A DNA stretch of 35,922 nucleotides from Deltaproteobacteria bacterium (GTDB lineage Bacteria > Desulfobacterota > Syntrophorhabdia > Syntrophorhabdales > Syntrophorhabdaceae), in contig JAKORG010000077.1 in assembly GCA_029777945.1 (NCBI GenBank), positions 1-35,922 on the forward strand. The letters run 5' to 3'. The notes beneath the pieces are model-generated. The model had not been told where the DNA came from, made no database searches, and worked only from the letters and a program-made list of their open reading frames with translations. The position numbers and the translations under genes are program-made. Position 1 is the stretch's first letter; each line of letters opens with the position of its first letter. This document shows, in pieces, positions 7,498 to 15,896 of this stretch.

Positions 7498-9216
7498 ATG
7501 AGACCATATTTTGAGAAGATGCAGGACTGGGGAAAACCAGTAAAGCCAAATCCAACAAATGCAGAAGAGATTAAAAAGGTTGAAAAGGAGATTGAAGAAT
7601 TAATTGAGCAGAAAAAGAAGGCAGGGCTTCCACAGGAGACGCTTAATAAAAGAGGTGAATGGACAGTATATCAAAGGCTTGACTACATTTTGGATCCAGG
7701 GACATGGGCACCACTTCATATGCTCTATGACCCCATGGATGAGGAATCAGGGACAACAGGTGTCGTTGATGGTTTTGGGAGAATCAATGGAAGATGGTGT
7801 GTAATAATCGGTTTTGATAATAAGGTATTGGCAGGTGCCTGGATAGCAGGTCAGGCAGATAATATCCTCAGGGTAACTGACATTGCAAAAAGACTTCATT
7901 GTCCCCTTGTATGGCTTGTAAACTGCAGTGGTGTAAAACTGACAGAGCAGGAAAAGGTCTATGCAAATAGACGTGGAAATGGAACCACATTTTTCAGACA
8001 CGCAGAGTTAAATAAACTCGGTATACCAGTTCTTGCTGCCATATATGGAACAAACCCTGCTGGTGGTGGCTATCAGGGTATAAGCCCGACCTTACTCCTT
8101 GCCCATAAAGACTGCAATATTGCTGTTGGTGGTGCAGGCATTGTGAGCGGTATGGCGCCAAAAGGATATTTTGACGAGGAAATGGCAGAAACAATTATCG
8201 ATGCAACGAGAAAGTTTAAAGCAGTTCCTCCTGGAAGGGTTGAAATCCATTATGACCATACAGGGTTTTTCAGAGAAGTTCATCCAACAGAAGAAAGTTT
8301 ACTCAATTCATTAAAGAACTGGGTAACTAAACTTCCTGCCTATGACCCTTCATTTTTTAGGGTAGCACAGCCTGCTGAGCCAAAGTTTCCGGCAGAGGAT
8401 TTATATAGCATAGTAGCCTTTAACCAGAAGATGGTCTATAATGTTGAACAGGTTATGGCAAGGCTTGTGGACAACAGCGAACACATGGAATTTAGACCGG
8501 ACTACGGTCCAGAACTCTATACAGGACTTGTAAAGATCGACGGATATTTGATAGGTATAGTTGCAAATAGACAGGGCCCAATGCCAAAGGGTTATCCAGA
8601 ATACGCACCATATCCAGGAATAGGCGGAAAGTTCTACAGACAGGGCCTTATCAAGGTTAATGAGTTTGTAAGCCTATGCGGTAGAGATAGGATACCCATG
8701 GTTTGGATTCAGGATACAACAGGAATTGATGTGGGTGACTATGCAGAAAAAGCAGAACTCCTTGGTCTCGGTCAATCACTCATTTATTCTATTGAACAGA
8801 GCGATTTGCCTATGATGGCCATTGTTTTAAGAAAAGGAACAGCTGCAGCACATTATATTATGGCTGGTCCTCAGGCAAACAATAACAATGCCTTCACCCT
8901 TGGCACAGCTACAACTGAAATCTATGTCATGCACGGTGAAACAGCGGCGGTTGCAACATTCGCAAGAAGGCTTGTAAAAGAAAAGGATGCAGGTAAGCCC
9001 CTTGCACCGGTCATTGCTGGTATGAACAAACTCGTAAAAGAATATTATGAAAAGTCAAGACCTGCATATTGTGCAAAGATGGGTTTGGTGGATGAAGTTG
9101 TTAAGATGAGTGATTTGAGAAAATATCTCGTTGCATTTGCAAATTGTTGTTATCAGAATCCAAAATCCATTTGTCCACAGCATCAGATGATCCTGCCAAG
9201 GGTTATAAAAGGATAG
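7498..9216 (+). CDS. gcdA: Glutaconyl-CoA decarboxylase alpha subunit (carboxyltransferase)
   Basis: A 572-residue carboxyltransferase that moves the carboxyl group of glutaconyl-CoA to biotin on the gamma subunit, giving crotonyl-CoA; the membrane beta subunit then releases CO2 and exports Na+. The sequence follows the Acidaminococcus fermentans GcdA pattern along its whole length: NKRGEWT, LAGAWIAGQADNILR, VNCSGVKLTEQEKVY-NRRG, GIYGTNPAGGGYQ-like segment, WIQDTTGIDVGDYAEKAE and LRKGTAAAHYIMAGPQ. Both crotonase-like halves are complete. Start ATG 7498 has GGAGGT 5 bases upstream. It is monocistronic (strong promoter, strong terminator); beta, gamma and delta genes are not in the window. Related biotin-dependent acyl-CoA carboxylase subunits are the alternative, but the match is to GcdA. 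Confidence 0.93.
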   Translation: MRPYFEKMQDWGKPVKPNPTNAEEIKKVEKEIEELIEQKKKAGLPQETLNKRGEWTVYQRLDYILDPGTWAPLHMLYDPMDEESGTTGVVDGFGRINGRWCVIIGFDNKVLAGAWIAGQADNILRVTDIAKRLHCPLVWLVNCSGVKLTEQEKVYANRRGNGTTFFRHAELNKLGIPVLAAIYGTNPAGGGYQGISPTLLLAHKDCNIAVGGAGIVSGMAPKGYFDEEMAETIIDATRKFKAVPPGRVEIHYDHTGFFREVHPTEESLLNSLKNWVTKLPAYDPSFFRVAQPAEPKFPAEDLYSIVAFNQKMVYNVEQVMARLVDNSEHMEFRPDYGPELYTGLVKIDGYLIGIVANRQGPMPKGYPEYAPYPGIGGKFYRQGLIKVNEFVSLCGRDRIPMVWIQDTTGIDVGDYAEKAELLGLGQSLIYSIEQSDLPMMAIVLRKGTAAAHYIMAGPQANNNNAFTLGTATTEIYVMHGETAAVATFARRLVKEKDAGKPLAPVIAGMNKLVKEYYEKSRPAYCAKMGLVDEVVKMSDLRKYLVAFANCCYQNPKSICPQHQMILPRVIKG

Positions 9217-9236
9217 ATATTAATAAAAGGACATTT

Positions 9237-9267
9237 AACAGGGTGAGAATTCTCACCCTGTTTTTTT
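9237..9267 (+). terminator. Rho-independent terminator after gcdA
   Basis: A perfect 26-base palindrome (9237-9262; arms AACAGGGTGAGAA and its complement) is followed at once by a run of seven T. It lies 20 bases after the gcdA stop. The arms are fully complementary with no interruption. Confidence 0.93.
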
Positions 9268-9276
9268 GATATGGCA

Positions 9277-9303
9277 GTTAACTATTTTATTTTTTTAGTT
9301 GAC
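9277..9303. promoter_or_regulatory. BirA-like biotin operator upstream of bioF
   Basis: Half-site GTTAAC (9277-9282) and half-site GTTGAC (9298-9303) are separated by 15 bases, giving an inverted repeat. BirA boxes in many bacteria have the form TTGTTAAC-N14-16-GTTAACAA. The same two hexamers with the same 15-base gap occur at 33614-33640 before bioB. The right half-site overlaps the TTG at 9299, which argues against that codon as the bioF start. Confidence 0.75.
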
Positions 9304-9328
9304 TAACAGTGATATCGGGGACGATAAA

Positions 9329-10501
9329 ATGATTGATAGGCTTAATAGTTATTTAGAAGAGATAAAGGAGAATGGAAATTACAGGATACTTAGGTATATA
9401 AAACCTGTCTCCACAACAAAGATTATATATAACTCAAGGGAGTGTATAAATTTATGCTCAAATAGTTATCTTTCTTTGCATAATCATCCAGAAATCTTAA
9501 AAGCAGCAAAAGAGGCAATAGATTTATACGGTGCCGGTATTTGTTCTTCGAGAAGTGTGTCGGGCAGTATTGATTTATACAGAGAGTTAGAAAAAGAGAT
9601 TGCAGAATTCAAGGGTTATTCAGAGGCACTTATATTTTCCAATGGATATCTGGCAAATATTGGTATTATTTCAACACTTACAGAAAAGGATGATGTAATC
9701 TTCAGCGATGAGTTGAATCATTCGAGTCTTATTCATAGTATGAGGCTTTCAAGGGCAAAAAAGGTAGTATATAGGCACAGGGATGCAAACAGTCTTGAAG
9801 AAAAGATAAAAGAGGAAAAAAGCAGAAAGGGCAAATTCTTTGTAGTTACAGAGACGATTTTTAGTATGGATGGCGATGTTGCCCATTTAAAAGAAATTTA
9901 TGAATTAAAAAAGAAATACGATTTAATCGTAATAGTTGATGATGCACACGGCACAGGGGTTTTTGGAGAAAAAGGCACTGGCATTGAGGAGATGTTTGGC
10001 TTACAAGGTGCTTTTGATGTTCAGATGGCGACTTTTGGTAAAGCACTTGGTTCATACGGCGCTTTTGTGCTTTCAAAAGGTACTGTTATTGAATATCTCA
10101 TTAATAGGGCAAAGACATTTATGTATACCACAGCTTTGCCTCCGTCTGCATTAGGTGCATCCCTAAAGGCACTTAAATTATTAAAGAATGATTTCACGTA
10201 TAAAAATGCTTTGTGGGAAAACATAGAATATTTCAGAAAAAAACTTAATGAAGCGGGTTTTAATCTAAAAGATAGTATTGGACCAATAATCCCTATAGTT
10301 GTGGGTGATGATAAAGATGCTGTAAAGATGCAGGAAGAATTGCTTCAAAGGGGTATTTTTCTTCAGGCTATAAGACCACCTACAGTTCCAAAGGGAACAT
10401 CGAGGTTAAGGCTTACAATCGTAAGGGGATTATCAAAGGAAGAGATGGACTATGCTGCACAATGTATCATTGAAGCCGGAAAAAAAGTAGGTTTATTATA
10501 A
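9329..10501 (+). CDS. bioF: 8-amino-7-oxononanoate synthase (KAPA synthase)
   Basis: A 390-residue PLP enzyme of the alpha-oxoamine synthase family that condenses pimeloyl-CoA/ACP with alanine, the first step of biotin ring assembly. Visible marks: LCSNSYLSL (residues 42-50), CSSRSVSGS, DDAHGTGVFG with Asp204 and His207, and the PLP Lys238 in TFGKALGSYGA. I chose ATG 9329, preceded by GGGG (9317-9320), over TTG 9299, because the latter sits inside the operator half-site and would add unrelated residues. Glycine C-acetyltransferase (Kbl) is the closest alternative; bioA immediately downstream and the BirA-like operator upstream favour BioF. Confidence 0.9.
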   Translation: MIDRLNSYLEEIKENGNYRILRYIKPVSTTKIIYNSRECINLCSNSYLSLHNHPEILKAAKEAIDLYGAGICSSRSVSGSIDLYRELEKEIAEFKGYSEALIFSNGYLANIGIISTLTEKDDVIFSDELNHSSLIHSMRLSRAKKVVYRHRDANSLEEKIKEEKSRKGKFFVVTETIFSMDGDVAHLKEIYELKKKYDLIVIVDDAHGTGVFGEKGTGIEEMFGLQGAFDVQMATFGKALGSYGAFVLSKGTVIEYLINRAKTFMYTTALPPSALGASLKALKLLKNDFTYKNALWENIEYFRKKLNEAGFNLKDSIGPIIPIVVGDDKDAVKMQEELLQRGIFLQAIRPPTVPKGTSRLRLTIVRGLSKEEMDYAAQCIIEAGKKVGLL

Positions 10502-10533
10502 AAAGTGCTTTTATAATTTATTTGGGAGGCTAT

Positions 10534-11886
10534 ATGGAAGATAAAAAATCTCTTGCAAAATGGGATAAAAGGTATATATGGCATCCTTTTACGCAAATGA
10601 AGGATTATTTAGAATCTGAGCCCCTTGTGATAGAAAGGGGGGAGGGATTTTACCTAATAGATGTAGAGGGGAAAAGATACATTGACGGGGTCTCTTCCCT
10701 TTGGGTTTTGGTTCATGGCCATTCAAAAAAAGAGCTTATAGATGTATTAAAATCGCAGGCCGAAACCCTTTGCCATTCTACACTCCTTGGTATTGCAAAT
10801 GTTCCATCTATTCTTCTTGCTAAAAAAATAGTTGACATTACACCAGATGGATTGACAAAGGTTTTTTATTCTGACAATGGTTCCACATCTGTAGAAATTG
10901 CTTTAAAAATGGCCTATCAATTCTGGCAGCAAAGAGGTGAAAAAAGGCGAAAAAGATTCATAAAGTTTTCAAACGCATATCACGGTGATACAATAGGCTC
11001 TGTAAGTGTAGGGGGTATTGACCTTTTCCATAATTTATACAGGCCGCTCCTATTTAAAACCTACAAGGCCCCATCGCCATATTGTTATAGATGTCCTTTA
11101 AAATTGAAAAAAGAAACGTGTGGGCTTGCCTGTGTAAGTGAATTCGAAAAGATTGTTAAAAGATATAAGGATGAAGTATGTGCTGTTATTATCGAACCTA
11201 TTGTGCAGGGTGCAGCGGGCATGATAATCCAGCCCAGAGGTTTTTTAAGTGCCATATGGAAAATATCAAAAGAAAATGGCCTGCTTTTTATTGCAGATGA
11301 AGTAGCTACAGGGTTTGGAAGGACAGGTTCCATGTTTGCCTGTGAACATGAAGATGTAAAGCCAGATTTTATGTGCCTTTCCAAAAGTATCACGGGCGGT
11401 TATCTACCCCTTGCAGTAACATTAACAACTGAAGAGGTTTTTAATGGTTTTTTAGGAAACTTTGAAGATTTTAAGACATTTTTTCATGGTCATACTTATA
11501 CAGGCAATCCACTTGCCTGCGCTGTGGCACTGAAAAATCTTGAACTATACGAGAGTGAAAAAATAATAGAGAAATTAGAAAGTAAAATTCAACTATTGAC
11601 CAATGAATTAAAAAGGTTTCTTGAGCTACCCTGTATTGGAGAAGTAAGGCAGAAAGGCTTTATGGTAGGGATAGAACTGGTTCAGAATAAAAAGACAAAA
11701 AAACCATATGCACCGAAAGAAAAAATCGGTCAAAAGGTAATACTTGAGGCAAGAAAAAGGGGTGTTGTAATAAGGCCACTTGGAGATGTAATCGTGCTTA
11801 TGCCACCCCTTGCAATTGACGAAAAAACATTGATAGAGCTTGTGGACATAACATATAAAAGTATTGAAAAGGTAACAACTCTTTAA
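10534..11886 (+). CDS. bioA: Adenosylmethionine-8-amino-7-oxononanoate aminotransferase (DAPA synthase)
   Basis: A 450-residue class III PLP aminotransferase making 7,8-diaminononanoate, the second biotin-ring step. Seen: WHPFTQM near the N-terminus (residues 16-22), DGVSSLWVLVHGH, YSDNGSTSVEIALKMA, NAYHGDTIGS, Asp255 in FIADEVATGFGRTG and PLP Lys284 in LSKSITGGYLP. A four-Cys insertion (C184, C187, C196, C200) is present, a feature I associate with the Bacillus/Aquifex-like BioA branch rather than the E. coli one. ATG 10534 is the start; GGGAGG at 10524-10529 is its ribosome site and covers the alternative TTG 10522. It lies 32 bases after bioF, an operon. bioD is not in the window. Confidence 0.93.
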   Translation: MEDKKSLAKWDKRYIWHPFTQMKDYLESEPLVIERGEGFYLIDVEGKRYIDGVSSLWVLVHGHSKKELIDVLKSQAETLCHSTLLGIANVPSILLAKKIVDITPDGLTKVFYSDNGSTSVEIALKMAYQFWQQRGEKRRKRFIKFSNAYHGDTIGSVSVGGIDLFHNLYRPLLFKTYKAPSPYCYRCPLKLKKETCGLACVSEFEKIVKRYKDEVCAVIIEPIVQGAAGMIIQPRGFLSAIWKISKENGLLFIADEVATGFGRTGSMFACEHEDVKPDFMCLSKSITGGYLPLAVTLTTEEVFNGFLGNFEDFKTFFHGHTYTGNPLACAVALKNLELYESEKIIEKLESKIQLLTNELKRFLELPCIGEVRQKGFMVGIELVQNKKTKKPYAPKEKIGQKVILEARKRGVVIRPLGDVIVLMPPLAIDEKTLIELVDITYKSIEKVTTL

Positions 11887-11893
11887 TTTACTA

Positions 11894-11922
11894 TTGACAT
11901 AAGCTCAATTATATCATATAGA
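11894..11922 (+). promoter_or_regulatory. Promoter of the tRNA-Met gene
   Basis: TTGACA at 11894-11899 and TATAGA at 11917-11922, spaced 17 bases, end 11 bases before the tRNA. Position and match suit a stable-RNA promoter. Confidence 0.65.
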
Positions 11923-11933
11923 AAAATGGCAAA

Positions 11934-12007
11934 GGCGGTGTAGCTCAGTTGGTCAGAGCATGCGGCTCATATCCGCAGTGTCCGGGGTTCAAGTCCCTGC
12001 ACCGCCA
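11934..12007 (+). tRNA. tRNA with CAT anticodon (probably elongator Met)
   Basis: A 74-base cloverleaf: acceptor GGCGGTG pairing with CACCGCC (12000-12006) and discriminator A12007; D arm with AGCTCAGTTGGTCAGAGC; anticodon stem TGCGG/CCGCA around the loop CTCATAT, giving CAT at 11968-11970; T arm with TTCAAGT loop. CCA is not encoded. CAT may read Met or, after lysidine modification, Ile AUA; the GGC... acceptor and overall form resemble elongator tRNA-Met, but tRNA-Ile2 cannot be excluded by eye. It is not initiator-like, because the acceptor end is fully paired. Confidence 0.93.
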
Positions 12008-12039
12008 TTAAAATTTTTTTGAATTATTTGAAATGTAAT

Positions 12040-12627
12040 ATGTCAGAAATAACTAAAAAAATATTTGTATTATTCATAATTAGCTTGGTCTTTTTGTTTT
12101 GTTCAAGTGTTATATTATTAGCAGCAGAAAAAAAGCAAAGAGCAATACAGAAGACCCAACCACAAAAAATAAATAAAACAGAATCCTCTGTTACAATAAA
12201 TGATTCAAATCTTAAGAGTAGTTTAAAGACCGCAGAGGATTTAGTAAAAAAAGGTGAATTTCAAACATCTCTGATTTTGTTTAACAAGATCTATGATTAT
12301 ACCAAAAGTGTGTTAATGACAATTAATCTTTTACATAAACAGTATGAACACATATTAAATGACCCAAAAGTCTCCTTAAACGATAAGGAATATATAATGG
12401 TTAGATTGCAAAGGATGGATAGCCTTGTTTCAACTTATAAAAACGTAAAAGACACCTCTGCCTATTATATAGGGTTAATCAATACTAAAAAGGGAGATGT
12501 AGAAAGGGCAAGGAAATATCTTTTTGAGGTCCTTGAATCCACTCCATTTGATTTAAAAAAGGATTCTATGTGGATGAAAACAAAGTCGCTTTTGCTGGAG
12601 GCATATAACTTAGAAGGCGAATTTTGA
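12040..12627 (+). CDS. Exported protein of unknown function with TPR-like C-terminus
   Basis: A 195-residue protein. The N-terminus (MSEITKKIFVLFIISLVFLF, then small residues and ILLAAE) is a signal peptide with likely cleavage near residue 30, followed by a basic, low-complexity stretch (EKKQRAIQKTQPQKINK). The rest is helical and resembles TPR repeats (AEDLVKKGEFQTSLILFNKI; IGLINTKKGDVERARKYLF). ATG 12040 is preferred to TTG 12019, which is only 12 bases from the tRNA end. One base separates its stop from the next TTG start, so the two form an operon. I do not recognise a family; a periplasmic scaffold role is only a guess. Confidence 0.65.
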   Translation: MSEITKKIFVLFIISLVFLFCSSVILLAAEKKQRAIQKTQPQKINKTESSVTINDSNLKSSLKTAEDLVKKGEFQTSLILFNKIYDYTKSVLMTINLLHKQYEHILNDPKVSLNDKEYIMVRLQRMDSLVSTYKNVKDTSAYYIGLINTKKGDVERARKYLFEVLESTPFDLKKDSMWMKTKSLLLEAYNLEGEF

Positions 12628-12628
12628 A

Positions 12629-13507
12629 TTGGCAGATAAAGAATCGACTATTCAAGAAGTACTCTTATCTTTAAATTTAGCCGGTAAAGTAAAAAAAGTA
12701 TTATTTGAAGACGTAAGAACACCCTGGGATGAAAGGGCCTTTATTAAAAGAAAAAGGGATTCTCTTGAGGTAAAGTTAAAAATCTGGGATGATGAGGCCT
12801 TTTTATACGGGAGAATCTACAGGCTTTTTTTATATGTTTACGATGTTCTAAGAGAAGAGTTTAGATATGACCCCAAAATCGCTCCTGATGAAGAGAAAGA
12901 GCCGAGATTTAGAGACAGGCATAACCAAATATGGAGCATATACGTGGATAGTCGTTTAGAAAAAATGGGTATTGAAAATTTTTTTGATAGAATAACAAGA
13001 AGAAATATCTTTGTTGATTCAGAAAAAGAGTTGCCCTGGGAAGAGGCAAATTTAATATTTGATGAACTCTGGAGCAAAGAATCCTATACATATCCTGAGA
13101 TAACGGAGATTACTTATAATTTAAGTGTCTTTGCAGAAAAAAATATCCAGGTAAATAAAGACAAAATTGAATGTCTTGTGAATAAACTTCTTAGCCAGAA
13201 AGGTGTATTAAAGCAGGTAGAAAGGTTATCTTCATTAGACTTAAGAAAAACTCTAAATGAACTTTTGAGCTTTACTGCATATAAATGTAAGGACACTTAC
13301 ATCAGCGCTAACTATTACGGTATTAATTTAACATACAATAAAAGACTATACGTAGAGATGATACCTGCAGAGGATAACACAATATTTTTAACCATTATAG
13401 ACCCTTTTACAAATAAGACCGTATCAAGTATCATAAATGAAAATACAGATATAAAGGTCATTCAGGATAAAATATATGGGATTTATAAATTAATGGCCCA
13501 GGATTAG
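12629..13507 (+). CDS. Hypothetical soluble protein
   Basis: A 292-residue protein with no signal peptide and no membrane segment, rich in charged residues. It starts at TTG 12629, one base after the upstream stop; an AAGGCGA stretch about 8 bases before supports this. Readable features are KRKRDSLEVKLKIWDDEAFLYG, a Trp- and Arg-rich middle (HNQIWSIYVDSRLEKMGI) and a beta-rich C-terminus ending DKIYGIYKLMAQD. I cannot assign it to a family. Coupling to the preceding exported TPR-like protein suggests a shared task. It ends 43 bases before the convergent thymidylate-synthase-like gene. Confidence 0.6.
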   Translation: MADKESTIQEVLLSLNLAGKVKKVLFEDVRTPWDERAFIKRKRDSLEVKLKIWDDEAFLYGRIYRLFLYVYDVLREEFRYDPKIAPDEEKEPRFRDRHNQIWSIYVDSRLEKMGIENFFDRITRRNIFVDSEKELPWEEANLIFDELWSKESYTYPEITEITYNLSVFAEKNIQVNKDKIECLVNKLLSQKGVLKQVERLSSLDLRKTLNELLSFTAYKCKDTYISANYYGINLTYNKRLYVEMIPAEDNTIFLTIIDPFTNKTVSSIINENTDIKVIQDKIYGIYKLMAQD

Positions 13508-13550
13508 GTATGGATTTATAAAGCATTTTTTGGGGTTTAAAATAACAGTT

Positions 13551-14261
13551 TTAAGTTTCTCGCCTTAATCTTTTAAGGGCAAGTTCAAAGGCATAGTCGT
13601 ATAGATGCATACCTTTACTGACTGCAGTGATTGTGCCGTCTTCGACACCTATTTCCTTGCCCATGTATTCCTTTAAAAGTTGTATGGCAGCTAAGTTTGA
13701 TGGAAAACCTGCCCATAAATCCCAGCTTCTAAAATACAGGACAAAATGGAGCATGCCATGCATGACACGGGTATCAATAAGCCTAAGATAGGGTGGATCT
13801 TCAAGAATTATATCCTGGGGCATACCTATCTCCATAATCGCCTGATTTGTTCCATATTTTCCCTGTTTATAAATATTTATAACCTCCATAATAGGGCTTA
13901 CCCCAATGGAAACTTCTTTTCCATCTATTAAGACCTTTGGGTTTGTAAGCCTTTCTCCATAAGTATAGAGTTCATTATCTTCTTTTTTATCCGTCATCAG
14001 GTATTGGAGATATTCTTCCACGTATTCCATACTTGTAGGCGCAGGGACACCGAGTTCTTGAGGGATATCGGGGATTAGAGGTCTTGTGCCAGGATATTTA
14101 ATATGAACCATAATGAGATCAAATTCTCTTCTTTTATGACCTTCAAATGAGCCTTTTTCTATTACATATTCATGGATGCCCTCTGAATCGTCAAACATTC
14201 TGTATATACATTGAAACCATGCGTCAGGAATATCCCTTGCCTCAATATAAATAGGCCTCAT
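13551..14261 (-). CDS. Thymidylate synthase family protein (methanogen-type), catalytic Cys replaced by Tyr
   Basis: A 236-residue protein of the short, archaeal-type thymidylate synthase family, which methylates dUMP using a folate-type C1 donor. The dUMP-binding core is clear: FRSWDLWAGFPSN gives Arg178, Asp181 and Asn189; KGMHLYDYA gives His219 and Tyr221. At the position of the nucleophilic Cys (E. coli motif APCH) the sequence is DPPYLRLID, with Tyr158 encoded by TAT at 13788-13790. ATG 14261 is the start because GGAGGT is 3 bases upstream (ACCTCC on the plus strand at 14265-14270); a longer frame to 14318 exists but has no such site. It is divergent from the MBL gene. With no Cys it may be inactive or changed in function. 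Confidence 0.8.
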   Translation of the reverse strand: MRPIYIEARDIPDAWFQCIYRMFDDSEGIHEYVIEKGSFEGHKRREFDLIMVHIKYPGTRPLIPDIPQELGVPAPTSMEYVEEYLQYLMTDKKEDNELYTYGERLTNPKVLIDGKEVSIGVSPIMEVINIYKQGKYGTNQAIMEIGMPQDIILEDPPYLRLIDTRVMHGMLHFVLYFRSWDLWAGFPSNLAAIQLLKEYMGKEIGVEDGTITAVSKGMHLYDYAFELALKRLRRET

Positions 14262-14373
14262 CTGACCTCCAGTTTTAAATTTTTCTTTAAGTTTATCAAA
14301 AAAATTGAAAAACAGCACTAAAAAGTATTAGATTATCTTTGTAAAGGTAAAGAGGTTATATTCAGGAGGTTAC

Positions 14374-15018
14374 ATGTTTGTTAAACAGATGGAGGTAGGA
14401 AGTTTTGCTATATTTGCCTATATTGTAGGATGCAAAACAACAAAAGAAGCCCTTGTAATAGACCCTGCTGCAGATTGTGAAAGGATATTTAGGGAGGCTA
14501 ATGAACGAGGTTACAGGATTAAATATATAGTTAATACCCATTCCCATGTTGACCATATCATGGGAAACAGAAGGATGAAGGACCTGACAGGTGCGGATAT
14601 AGTAATCCACGAAAGCGAGGCCTACAGCCTTATAAACCAATCTCCTTATATGCTCGATATGTTTGGAGGTGAGCCTTCACCCCCTGCAGATATTACAGTT
14701 CGCGATGGAGATTATATAACAATAGGTAATACATCTTTGAAGGTAATCCATACACCAGGACATTCACCGGGTAGCATATCCCTTTACCATAATGGCATTG
14801 TCTTTACAGGGGATACATTGTTCGTAGGTGGGGTAGGCAGAACAGACCTTGCAGGAGGTTCGTGGGAGACACTTGTGGTATCTATTCATAGAAAACTTTT
14901 TATCCTTCCAGACGAGACAATTGTTGCCCCAGGTCATAATTACGGTGATTCACCGAGAAGCACCATAGGAAGAGAAAAGGTGTACAATCCTTATGTGGGT
15001 CAAAGGGCAGGTTATTAA
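14374..15018 (+). CDS. MBL-fold metallo-hydrolase (glyoxalase II-like)
   Basis: A 214-residue metallo-beta-lactamase fold enzyme. Metal ligands: THSHVDH (His56, His58, Asp60, His61), the HTPGHSPGS His, FTGDTLFVGGVGRTDL Asp and the C-terminal APGHNYG His. The pattern is that of hydroxyacylglutathione-hydrolase-like proteins, which cleave thioesters, though this short bacterial subgroup lacks the full C-terminal substrate domain, so the substrate is unknown. AGGAGGT at 14364-14370 fixes the start ATG 14374. Its 3' end overlaps the next gene by 26 bases. Confidence 0.88.
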   Translation: MFVKQMEVGSFAIFAYIVGCKTTKEALVIDPAADCERIFREANERGYRIKYIVNTHSHVDHIMGNRRMKDLTGADIVIHESEAYSLINQSPYMLDMFGGEPSPPADITVRDGDYITIGNTSLKVIHTPGHSPGSISLYHNGIVFTGDTLFVGGVGRTDLAGGSWETLVVSIHRKLFILPDETIVAPGHNYGDSPRSTIGREKVYNPYVGQRAGY

Positions 15019-15874
15019 GTTTATTATCTTATTCATTATAGTGACAATCTTTCTTACTGCCTGTCAGACTACGCCTGTGGCAGTTAAGAAAAAGGAGCCT
15101 AAAATTGCCCTTGTCTTGAGCGGTGGTTCTGCAAAAGGATTTGCCCATGTGGGTGTAATAAGGGTCTTGGAACAGGAAAAGATACCCATTCACATGATAG
15201 TGGGGACAAGTGTGGGTAGCTTAATAGGCGGGCTATATGCGGCAAATCCTGACAGTTTTCAGCTTGAATATCTTGCCTTTAAGATTGAAAAAAACGATGT
15301 CCTTGATATGCTTACGATACCTAAAATGGGTCTTGGGCAAGGTTCAAGACTTGAAGAATTTGTGGAAAAACATGTAAAGGTAAAAAGGGTGGAAGATACA
15401 AAGATTCCTTTTTATCCCATAGCAACAGACTTAAATACAGGGGAAACGGTTATTCTTGAAAAGGGCCCTTTTGCTAAGGCAATAAGGGCATCTGCTTCGA
15501 TCCCAGGGATATTTACACCTGTGACATTCGGTAATAGAATGCTTGTAGATGGTGGTGTATCTAACAATATAGCCTGTGATGTGGCAAAATACACAAAAGG
15601 AGCCGATATCGTGATAGCAGTAAATCTCTTGAAGAATATCACCAATTACGACATAAAGTCCTTTGTAGATGTGATTGGCCAGTCCATCAATATCATGATG
15701 CATGCCACGAACAGACCAAAGCTTGCTTATGCAGATGTGGTAATAGAGCCTGACACAAAAGGTGTTGCCCTCTTTGACTTTACAAAAAAGAAAGAACTCA
15801 TGGAGGCAGGCATAAGGGCAGCTAAAGAGGCAATACCCAAAATAAAAGAACTCATTGTTAAATACCAGCAATAA
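14993..15874 (+). CDS. Patatin-like phospholipase, predicted lipoprotein
   Basis: A 293-residue Ser-Asp hydrolase of the RssA/patatin group that cleaves acyl esters. The N-terminus is a signal sequence with a lipobox, LTAC at residues 21-24, so it is likely lipid-anchored at Cys24 outside the cytoplasm. The oxyanion loop is SGGSAKGFAHVG (43-54), the nucleophile Ser73 is in GTSVG, and the dyad Asp186 is in DGGVSNN. All three signatures are intact. The ATG at 14993 lies inside the preceding MBL gene, which suggests coupled translation. The physiological lipid substrate is unknown. Confidence 0.9.
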   Translation: MWVKGQVIKFIILFIIVTIFLTACQTTPVAVKKKEPKIALVLSGGSAKGFAHVGVIRVLEQEKIPIHMIVGTSVGSLIGGLYAANPDSFQLEYLAFKIEKNDVLDMLTIPKMGLGQGSRLEEFVEKHVKVKRVEDTKIPFYPIATDLNTGETVILEKGPFAKAIRASASIPGIFTPVTFGNRMLVDGGVSNNIACDVAKYTKGADIVIAVNLLKNITNYDIKSFVDVIGQSINIMMHATNRPKLAYADVVIEPDTKGVALFDFTKKKELMEAGIRAAKEAIPKIKELIVKYQQ

Positions 15875-15896
15875 TATAAATTAACCATACTTTAAT

